A DNA stretch of 64,000 bases, from positions 1,344,808 through 1,408,807 of the forward strand of contig BCKL01000001.1 of NCBI GenBank assembly GCA_001600635.1, given 5' to 3'. The position numbers were made by a program, and so were the translations under genes. The number at the start of each line of letters is the position of its first letter. Within the stretch, counting starts at the first letter, position 1. The notes under the pieces were generated by a model, which saw nothing but the letters and a program-made list of their open reading frames with translations, searched no databases and had not been told where the DNA came from. Below, piece after piece: positions 10,376-18,776 of the stretch. The stretch comes from Leucosporidium creatinivorum (taxonomy: Eukaryota; Basidiomycota; Microbotryomycetes; Leucosporidiales; Leucosporidiaceae).

Positions 10376-11906
10376 TCATGCATCTCCCCAATCTCCCCAG
10401 TCCCCGCCTCCCTCGCCGGTGAAGTCGAGCGATGCGAGCTCGCGCTTCACTGCTGCTCGAGCGTACAGGTCGATCTCCTTGGTCACGCTGACGATGATTT
10501 TCTGTAGGTGTGCGAGCGTCAGCAAGCTGTCCCATCGACACGAGACGCAGGGAGTCGCCTTCGCACCTTTAGCCTCGCATCAATCTTGACAACCACATCC
10601 GTCAACGCTGGGCTGAGGCCTGCTGCACCTGTCCGTTCGGTCGAGGAGACAATCCGGCTAAAGGCGGATGTCGATGCGGAGGAAGGAGGTTGAGGGAAGG
10701 ATGATGGCGAGGAAACCGAGGAAGGGGATGGACCGAGGTGGGCCAGGATCTTGCGATAGGTCTCTATCAGCATGTCGCAGAGGGTAAGGAAGACTTGGAC
10801 GTAGTCGAGCTCAAAGGGCTGGAAATGGAGATCGTCAGCGAGCGTCGATTGCGATGCATCAGTGGGTAAACGGACGACATTCGGCGTGATGAGATATGAG
10901 GCGTCGCCCGATTCTGGCAGGCCCATGGAGAAGTCGACGCCGCCGGTGTTGCTCTTCCGTGCTCTTGATGCTACTCGGAAGAGTCCACGTTGCTGCTGGC
11001 GGACCCTGGTCAGCTGCAGCTCTTCCAGCGACCGCCGAACGGAGCTCACATTCTTGCGATCAAACTTGTCGTCCGGCACGCTCTCAAACTCCTGCACCAA
11101 AGACAGCAAGCCGCGCAGAAAGTCGTGTGCTGCTGGAATGTCTAGTAGAGCCGAGAGCGACATGCCCAGCACAGCGTAGCGAGTCGTCCTGGTGGGAGAA
11201 GCGAGGTGAGCTAGCTCAAATCGCCTCCGAAGTCGACCAGGACACACCGAGACCTCATCCGAGCGGGTTCAAAGATCTTGTTGATTTCTTCTGGTCCAAT
11301 CATGATGGTCTGAGATGCGGATAGAGGTCAGTTGGTGCAGATAATCGGACAGGAAGGGAGCTGAAGCACGTTGAACCAGAACTGTCCGCTCGAGTGCGGT
11401 CGTTTGAGGTATTCGAGGGCCTGTAGTCGTTTCTCCATTGACTTGCGCAGGTTCTCGAGTGCGATACCCAGCGTGGAGCCTGTGCAGCGAGCAGTGAGAC
11501 GGGTGAGCTCGAGTCGCTGAGCGCGTCCGGAGCGCAAGCTGCTCACCTGCAGAAGGCTGATTCGGTACCGATAGCTGTGAGCCCACTCCTCCTGCTCGGT
11601 TGCTGTAGATGGCCATCTGTATGCCGAACAGCTGTCAGCTCGAACGGAAGGCGCCCTCAGCACACAGAGCACTCACCTGCTCTCCCATTGCAGCGTCAAG
11701 GCTCTCGAGCTCGTCGTCGTACGAATTGAGATTCCGAGATGCTCCACTGGCGCGCGAAAGCGAGACTTTGATGGCCGACGACTGAGCGACCGCAGAGAGG
11801 GAGCGCACGACGCGAGTTCAGCTGGAGGAAAGGGGGACCAGGGCTGGAAAGATGTACTACACACCTTGCGCCGGACTCTTGGAGCATTTGAAGCCGTTCC
11901 CTGCAT
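10376..11906 (-). CDS. Conserved-looking fungal protein, function not recognised
   Basis: About seven exons encode an alpha-helical protein. Readable segments in order are NLNSYDDELESLDAAMGEQ, STLGIALENLRKSMEKRL, then PEEINKIFEPARMRS, ALLDIPAAHDFLRGLLSLVQ, YLITPNVVRLPTDA, FELDYVQVFLTLCDMLIETY and, near the C-terminus, KIIVSVTKEIDLYARAAVK, ending in GDWGDWGDA and a stop at 10376. The even helical character, hydrophobic periodicity and phase-matched introns support a real gene. I do not recognise the family. The 5' end is uncertain: a start at 11906 gives a phase-consistent first splice. Another frame just upstream (LLDQIEDGLERAAACRERL) also looks coding but does not splice in phase by the obvious sites. 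Confidence 0.6.
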
Positions 11907-12135
11907 GCTGCTGCTCTCTCAAGCCCGTCCTCGATCTGGTCGAGAAGCAAGAAGGGGCCCGAGCGTTCGCTCGCAAGCGATCCGAAGCCTTTTGTGGGCA
12001 GACGTTTCGAAGTGCTAATGCGAGCATGTTACATAACAGATTGGAAGGATACGCTGATAGCTAGACACGACTACTTGTAGCTGCACAGGTGGAGGGCGTG
12101 AGCGATGCGCCGAGACTCGGCGCTCGGCGAAGAGC

Positions 12136-13759
12136 TTACTGCTTCCCCTCCTTGTAGAAGCGCTCCAACATAGCTACTTGCCGCTCGATGGCAGTCAGGT
12201 AGGCAGCAAGATCTCTCTCGACCTTCTCCTTCGGACTGCCTAGCTTGTCGTAGAACTGAGCACGAGGTGGGCATGCCTTGACGAGAAGCTGCGCCGAGTT
12301 GCAAGCTAGTCAGTCGAGTTCGGGCTCAGAGTGCGGAAGAGCTCACCTTGAACAGAGGTCGCACTACCCAGCTGAAGTAGGAGCTGTATTCGGCGTCCCA
12401 ACTTCGCGCAAAGCTCTCCGACAGCTCCTCGCTCGGATTGCTGAGGTTGAGGCGGCAGGCGAGCGCCATGAACTTGAGACCGCTGTGGGTGAGGACTCAG
12501 CCTCCGACCGAGCTTGAGGGACGGTATGCTCACCGAAAACACCACATCAAGGACTGGGTAGCGAGCTTGCGGCGTTGAGGTTGCTCGTGCTTGACCAGCA
12601 GCTCCAGAGTTCGGCACTCGAAAGGCGCCGAGAGGTAGTGAGTGCGGATACGCTGTGGAGGAGTAGCGTCAGCGCAACATAGTAAGGCACTATGGACTCG
12701 GACTGACCCTGATATCCTCGATGATGTCGCCTGAAGCGAGCTTAGCAGCCGCCGGCGCGAAGAGCTCTGCAATGCAGAAGGGTCAGCGAAGCTCAGACCG
12801 ACTTGAGCCTCTTGCAGCTCGCCGAAGAACCTCAACAGCGATTCTAGCGCGGCCAAGAAGGGTTCGGTGCTGATTCCTTCCGCCGTGACCGGGACGTCGA
12901 CGAAAGTCTGAGAAGCTCGGTCAGCACCTCTGTCTCCACCTGATGCAGCTCAACCGAGCTCACCATCGCCATGTCCTTGAAGTAAGTCCGTCCCTCCTCC
13001 ACTTGCACAGACTCGTCGATCCCTCTCTCCTCCACAGCTTTTCCAATCGCCGCTTCGACCACCTCGACCTCACTCGCCATCCGCCGCTCCACTTCCCTCA
13101 TCTGCTGTGCGGTCGGCTCCCTCGAATGATCCGTAAAGGCTGAGCTGTCGTCTAGTAGTAGCTCGAGGGAGGAGAGACAGACTGTGGCTCGGTGGGAGAA
13201 GAGGGAGAGAAGGGTAGAGAGTGGTCGGTCGGGCGTGGTGTCGGTCGAGGAGGGCGTGGGAAAGGGCAGAGGAGGTACGGAAATGGACGAAGAAGTGTTT
13301 TTCGTCTCTGAATGGGTGTCAAGGAGGGAGACGGCTCCGTACGATGCGTCTGAGCGTCTCGAATGCTCGAACTCGGTGCTCGGGTATGATGCTGGGGCTG
13401 CAGTGAGCGTATCGTGCTCCTCCTGCACTTCATGCAAAGGCACCACCGGTTCCATCTCCACCATCTCCACCTCCTGCACCACCACAGCATCGTCCTCCTG
13501 CGCCGCCTTAAGGACGTCCGAAGCTCGGCTCTTGCGCTTCGCTGAGGCTGCTCGTCGAGTCGATCCGACGATGCTTTGCTGTCGCTGAACTGTGGTGATG
13601 AGCTGGCGCGAGGAAGGTCCGTATCCCAGAGCAGCTGCGAATAGGTGAGGTCAGCTACAGCACTACGCTCGGGCGCCGTCGAGGTGCGAACGCACTCCAG
13701 AAGAGATCAGAGGCAAAGTAGGCGGGTGAGATTAGGTAGCGAGTAGTACGCTTGAGCAT
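12136..13759 (-). CDS. Glycolipid transfer protein (GLTP) domain protein with N-terminal extension
   Basis: The C-terminal ~200 residues match the GLTP all-helical fold: EPFLAALESLLRFFGEL, then SGDIIEDIRRIRTHY, TLELLVKHE, SLMWCFRGLKFMALAC, SSYFSWVVRPLFKLLVKA and the final amphipathic helix before the stop at 12136. GLTPs move glycosphingolipids or ceramide-phosphates between membranes in the cytosol. By eye against human GLTP, the head-group Asp48 and Trp96 equivalents are kept. The Asn52 equivalent is Asp, and the His140 equivalent (KKYHGW) is Phe (SSYFSW), so lipid specificity may differ. Before the domain are roughly 200 residues of low-complexity, partly acidic sequence starting MLKRTTRYLISPAYFAS; one intron lies between this and the rest. 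Further noncoding or coding 5' exons may exist up to about 14000. Confidence 0.75.
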
Positions 13760-14357
13760 CTGTAGGCATCCAGCTGCTCAGCTGTGCTGTAGAGGCGACA
13801 GGAAGGCAACTCTCTCACCTCCAAAGCCGCCCATCCCTGCCGAGCGCAATTGAGTGAGCCTGTGTCGCGCTACAGCTTGCGCAAGGGAAGTAAACCTACC
13901 GCCATGATACTGCAGCAGTCTGCCTGCTCGCTGGAACGAGCTGGACCAAGAGGGCGAGAGTTGCTCGAGCTCAAGCGCAAGTCGCGTGCGGAAGAGCAAG
14001 AGGCCCCTGCTCTGCTGTAGTCGAAAACCTGCGAGAGTCGGAGTCTAACTTTCGCGCATTCTTAGCGTAGGCCAACACCGTCCGCCGCATTACAGCTCAT
14101 CGGAGGCAGAAGAGAAGCTGCAGCCCATCTCGGCGAGCATGGAAAGGAGACCTGCGCCGAACCCAGGCTTCGGCGTTCTTGCAGAGAGCGGCGCTTCACC
14201 AGGGATAACTCAGTACAGTCAAAACGACTCTCCAGAGTTGTTTGAGCCTCCGCGAGCCGTATGAAGCAGTACAGCGAAAGTCGAAGTCCAAAGCGCCGGC
14301 TTCTCGGCTTCCTTGCCTTCCACCCCTTCTCGGCTCCAACCACTCTTTCCCTTCTTG
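13760..14357. promoter_or_regulatory. Divergent promoter interval, GLTP gene (-) and HIBCH gene (+)
   Basis: The genes on either side are transcribed away from each other. On the minus strand, two GT-AG introns can be read here (about 13862-13900 and 13762-13817), suggesting that the GLTP transcript has 5' leader exons. These contain a short frame starting MLFRTRLALELEQL that runs into the GLTP first coding exon in another frame and stops. No named motif recognised. Confidence 0.4.
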
Positions 14358-16321
14358 ATGCTCTCGCGCGTAGCTCGATCGACTTCACCGTCCCTACTGG
14401 CGCGCATGGCCCCTACTCAACGCCTACAGATGGTCTCCAAGCACTTGTCCACCTCGCCCTCCTCTTCCTCGAGCTCTGCCCCGCCTCCAGCCTCAGGCGC
14501 CGAGGTTCGCTTCTTTCGCCTGCTCCGACTGCCCGCTCTCTGCTCCAGCTGACCCCCTCGCTTGCTATTGCAGTCGCCCGTCAAGTTCGAGGCAACGCAC
14601 TCCCTCAGGAAGATCACTCTCAACCGCCCCAAGGCATTCAATGCTCTCAGCGCGGAGATGGTCGAGCTCATCCAGCCTCAACTCGAGGTGCGTCGTACTG
14701 CAGCGACCTTAACGTAGCCCCGCCGGCAGCTGACGAGGCTGCTCCCTTGCGTCTGCAGAAGTACGAATCGTCTTCGCTCGCCAACGTCGTCCTGTTCAAG
14801 GGTACGGGCAAGCACTTCTGTGCTGGAGGAGATGTCGTCAGTGAGTACCTGCTCTCCCCTCGCTGTACTGCAACAGAGCTCATGCCGCCCTTGTTTTCCA
14901 GCGCTCGTGAAGCAGCTCGGAGATGAAGCCACTTGGGCCCGCTCCTCCGATTTCTTCCAGAAAGAGTACACACTCAACGCCTTCCTCGCCAACATGAAGA
15001 AGCCCGTCGTCTCCCTCATGCACGGATTCACCCGTAAGTCGTCGTCTTGCCCTCATCGCGACGAAAGCCGACGGCTGACCTCCTCCTTCGTAGTCGGCGG
15101 TGGTGTCGGACTTTCGATGCACATCCCCTTCCGTATTGCTACCGAGACTACCTCCCTTGGAATGCCCGAGGTGAGTTCTCGCCCTACGCTCAATCGCCGA
15201 GCTCGGCTGACCCTCCTACTTCGCAGACGAGCATCGGTCTCTTCCCCGACGTCGGCGCCAACTTCTTCCTCTCTCGCCTCGACGGCGCCCTCGGCGTCTA
15301 CCTCGGACTTACCGGCCACACCCTCAAGGGAAAAGCTGCCTTCCTCTCTGGCTTCGCCTCCCACTACGTCCCGTCGGAGCGACTCGAGGCTCTCGAGGCC
15401 CGCCTCGCCGAGCTCGACCAATCCACCACTCCCGCCCAGGTCAACTCGGCTATCGAGGAGTTTGCCGCTGATGCCGAGGAGCTCCAAGCTGGTCCCGAGT
15501 ATGAGCTGGTCGGCGCTCGGCGGAGGGCCATCGACCTCATCTTCGGCAAGAAGTCGGCCGAGGAGATTGTCGAGGGCCTCAAGGCGCTCGAGGAGGGAAA
15601 TATCGACATGAACAAGATTGTGGTGGAGGGCGAGACGACCGATGTGTCTGCGCTGCAGAGGTGGGCGAAGGAGACGAGGGAGACGCTCGAGTTCCGTAGC
15701 CCAACAAGCATCAAGCTCGCGCTGAGGGCGATTCGCGAGGGAGCCAGGCTCGACATTGACGAGGTGTTCCTTATGGATCAGAGGATTGCTACAGCATGCT
15801 GCGTGAGTCTTCATGGCCTTTCGCTTTGAAGGTCGCTCCTCGCTGTCTCGCTGACCTCTTATCTCCTTCTACAGAGCCCCAGCGTTCACGGCGACTTCAA
15901 AAACGGTGTCACCCACACTCTCATCGAGAAGAAGAAGACCGAGCGCGCCCCTTGGAGTCCCTCCACCCTTGCCGAGGTCTCCGATGCTTCCATCACCAAG
16001 ACCTTCTTCGCCAATCCTCCTCCCTTCTCCAACCCTCCCCTCTCCGGCCTCGCATTCCGTCACACCCAAGCCAAGGGCTCCCGGCCATACAAGGAGTACC
16101 CTCATGCCCGCTTCTCGCTGCCATCCGAGGCCAACATTCGCGACGTTGTGACCGGCGAGGCCAAGGGCAGCGGCCAGTACGCCATGAAGGAGGACGAGAT
16201 TGTCAAGAAGATTGTGAAGCAGTGGAACGGCAAGGTGGGAGTGGAGCAGAAGGTGCGCGAGGTGCTGAAGCGGAGGTGTCAGGTCGGGCAGGGCGAGACG
16301 TTGAAGTGGGTAGGCTACTAG
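14358..16321 (+). CDS. HIBCH: 3-hydroxyisobutyryl-CoA hydrolase, mitochondrial (crotonase family)
   Basis: Seven exons (14358-14504, 14574-14687, 14759-14840, 14902-15033, 15094-15170, 15227-15802, 15875-16321) give 524 residues. An Arg/Ser-rich N-terminus MLSRVARSTSPSLLAR looks like a mitochondrial presequence. The crotonase core follows: ITLNRPKAFNALSAEMV, then KHFCAGGDVV (oxyanion hole), and GMPETSIGLFPDVGANFFLS, which holds the Glu and Asp expected for HIBCH catalysis. The long C-terminal part, through FRHTQAKGSRPYKEYP, is the extension typical of HIBCH/Ehd3 rather than of enoyl-CoA hydratases. It hydrolyses 3-hydroxyisobutyryl-CoA in valine degradation; the yeast orthologue has also been found with the mitochondrial ribosome. 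The gene ends only 65 bp before the duplicated F-box leader. Confidence 0.92.
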
Positions 16322-16385
16322 GTGATGACGTGACAATGGAAGCACCTCTTAGATCTGTAGCATCTCTCTCGGGCAGCTGCTGAGT

Positions 16386-16967
16386 CGCTCCTCCGACCCC
16401 TCTTGTCTCCTCTTCATCTCCCTCGCCCAACTCGACTCGGCTTGCTCTCCTGCGCTTCACTCGACTTTCTCGCTTCGACTCGCTTCGCAGGGACTCGGAC
16501 GACTAGGAAGCTAGCTAGAAGCTCGACTGGAAGACTGGAAGCTCCGTACCCTCCCCACTCGACTACACCTCTCTTCGAAGCTGCTCGTCCTCAAGCTCGT
16601 CTCATCTCCTTCGTCGCCCTAGCTGGATTAAAAGCTCAAAGGGCGCCAGTCCGACTGCTCAGGAGCGAGTCCAAGTGCTTTGAACTGCTCTACTGCTCCT
16701 CCGCTGACCAATCTCCATCTCTACAGCTCCCAGCTCGACTCGAGCAGAACTCGGACGCTCGAGCCTCTCGCTCACAACAAGGCTCGTGCACACCCAAGTG
16801 CGGTCAGCTTCTGCAACAGCAGGTGAGTGCTACGTGCAGTAGATGTACGGAGATGGGCTCTAGCTGAGTCTTTCTTGCCACCCCACAGCTCTCGACGCTC
16901 AGTCAACCATCGCCGAAGCTCCTCCCCCTCGCTCGCTCGCTCATCTTCGCGCCCTCCATCCACCGGC
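16386..16967 (+). repeat. Duplicated F-box leader, right copy
   Basis: This is the inverted partner of 6003-6576. The two can be aligned from GCTCCTCC at 16386 (left equivalent 6576) to the F-box ATG. Intron 1 of the leader (16665-16726) is the same length (62 nt) as in the left copy, but its donor is GCGAGT here and GTGAGT there. Intron 2 (16823-16888) keeps position but has diverged. The GACTC/CTCG-rich exon sequence between them is nearly invariant. Confidence 0.8.
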
Positions 16968-18200
16968 ATGCCCGTCCCTTCGCTTCCTCCCGAGGTCATT
17001 GGATCCATCATGGAGGAGCTCATACCGTACGGTGGAGCTTGGGCCTCGAAGACGATGCTGGCGACCTCTTCCCTGGTCTCCAAGACGTTCGCAGCGATGG
17101 CTCGCGCACCCATGTACCGGGAGCTGGACATAGGCTGGACGTCCTCACACTCGGATTACTCCGATGCCAGAAACAGGCGCTCCCAGCACATCCTCAACAG
17201 CATCACCGACAACCCACGTCTCGGAGTGCTCGTCAAAGAGCTCCATCTCGGACCCCCCATGGACCGCGCGCAATCGGAGGAGGTAGTCTACAAGGCGCTT
17301 TCCATCTGTACTACCCTCGTCCACCTGAGTTTGAGGCTGTACCGCTCCTGGGACACCGACACTTCGACATCGCCCATGCCGAGCAGGGTGGAACAGGTCA
17401 TCTTCGAGCGAGGACCTCGACTCCGATACTTCGCGGTCAGCGGTGACCTCTGGCGACCTACACGACCCGACTGGCTCAGTTCGTTTACGAACCTCGCCGA
17501 GCTCCGCATCAACGCTGTGCACTTCCCATCCGGCACCACTGCCCTTCCCCTCACTCTGCAGCGCTTCCACGGCGAGACCAGGTCCCACCTCGACTTCGAT
17601 ACCCTTCGTCCACTCCTCGCCAGCTCCCAGGGCTCTCTTTCCCATCTCGATCTGCACTCAGTCGGCGTTCCAGCCTCGCTCCACCTGTCGAGCTACACGT
17701 CTTTGCGCGACCTCACTCTGGCGTGTTGCCCTATCTCGAACGATGATATTCAGGCCGCACCTCTGATGCTGAGGGAACTTGTCGAAGGCCTACCAAACCT
17801 GAGCCAGTTCTCGCTCTTTGCGGAGACCTTGCCTGGGAGCGTCCTCGAGCGGCTCGACATCCTTCGCATCCTCCCGTCGAGCGTCGAGTCTATCTGGATC
17901 GAGGACATCACCCTGAGCACCGACTACCTTCTCGGCGCGCTCGCCGACTCCAGCTGCCTCCCCTCGCTTGACTCGCTCTACCTAAAGGATCGAATCAAAC
18001 TCGACAACGACTTCGGCTCACGGTACGGGACCCCTCGGGCTCGTCAGGAGTTGAAGAACATTACCAGAGCAGGATGGAAGAGGAGGGTGTACGTGTACTG
18101 GGCCAACCGGAGGCTGGACCAGAAGCTTTGGAGGTCTCGCTATGGCCACGAGTCGGATTCGGAGGAAGGAGGATGGACTGAGGCAGAGGAGCTTGGCTGA
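16968..18200 (+). CDS. F-box/leucine-rich protein, right copy
   Basis: A single coding exon of 410 residues that starts MPVPSLPPEVIGSIMEEL, followed by SSLVSKTFAAMARAPMYREL: the F-box. The rest has leucine-rich units (LVHLSLRLYRSWD, LRDLTLACCPIS, LPNLSQFSLFAE) in the same order as the left copy. By eye about 40% of residues match the protein at 4815-6002, and the C-terminal tail differs (acidic, ESDSEEGGWTEAEELG). The expected role is substrate adaptor of an SCF ubiquitin ligase. It points away from the left copy and forms the other half of the inverted duplication. The substrate is unknown. Confidence 0.75.
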   Translation: MPVPSLPPEVIGSIMEELIPYGGAWASKTMLATSSLVSKTFAAMARAPMYRELDIGWTSSHSDYSDARNRRSQHILNSITDNPRLGVLVKELHLGPPMDRAQSEEVVYKALSICTTLVHLSLRLYRSWDTDTSTSPMPSRVEQVIFERGPRLRYFAVSGDLWRPTRPDWLSSFTNLAELRINAVHFPSGTTALPLTLQRFHGETRSHLDFDTLRPLLASSQGSLSHLDLHSVGVPASLHLSSYTSLRDLTLACCPISNDDIQAAPLMLRELVEGLPNLSQFSLFAETLPGSVLERLDILRILPSSVESIWIEDITLSTDYLLGALADSSCLPSLDSLYLKDRIKLDNDFGSRYGTPRARQELKNITRAGWKRRVYVYWANRRLDQKLWRSRYGHESDSEEGGWTEAEELG

Positions 18201-18329
18201 GATGAACTGCTTTAGAACGAAACCGGCTTGACACCGTGCCAATTGGTTTGTACTGCGAAGGAGAGCCGACGGGCGAAACACAGCGGACCTCGGCGAAGCT
18301 TCGGCGCCGCTCGTGTTCGCTTTTCTCAC

Positions 18330-18586
18330 TCACAAAAGGTGCTCGAGGTCGAAGAAGGGGTTGAAGCGGAGTCCAAGTGGGGAGTTCTTGCGAGGAGGAA
18401 GAGGTAGATATGCTGGACTCGAGGTTTGAGGTGAAGAAGGCCGACGACTCCAGCTCGGCGCAGGCGGTCGAGCGCTCGAACGAGGGGTTGAAGCGAGGGA
18501 TGGTGGTGCGGAGGGAGTGCTGGTGCGGGTAATAGTGAATATACTCGAAGCGGCCGAGCCGTTCTCGTCGGACGAGCCGAATACGG
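18330..18586 (-). pseudogene. Diverged copy of the small GSSDE gene at 4240-4758
   Basis: On the minus strand, AVFGSSDENGSAASS matches ALFGSSDEDSSDAWS of the left gene. A frame change of one base then separates it from the matching RFNPSFERSTACAEL segment. The following donor region GTGAGTGAGAAAAGCGAACACG is also shared with the left copy (4660). No start codon in good context precedes it. It marks the outer end of the right inverted block and is most simply a decayed duplicate. Confidence 0.45.
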
Positions 18587-18776
18587 CTGGTTGGCTCAAT
18601 TGCTCCCTTCGCCTCACGCCCGAGTGAGCCCGAACGAAAAGCGACGAGAACGAGGTTGCAGGCAGGCGATAAATCGAAGGGGAGGACAGAGGAAAAGCGA
18701 CACGAGGGGGTGATACATCAAGCGAGCACAGCGAGAAGCGAAAAAAGCGAAGCGACAACGACCCTCCTCCATCGAC

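Noticed and set aside
15053-15814. 253-codon minus-strand frame
   Set aside because: It is the shadow of the HIBCH gene, which has a complete domain set and in-phase introns on plus.
6577-16385. Whether the spacer between the inverted F-box blocks is a mobile element
   Set aside because: It contains only conserved housekeeping genes with introns, and no terminal repeats, target-site duplications or transposase.
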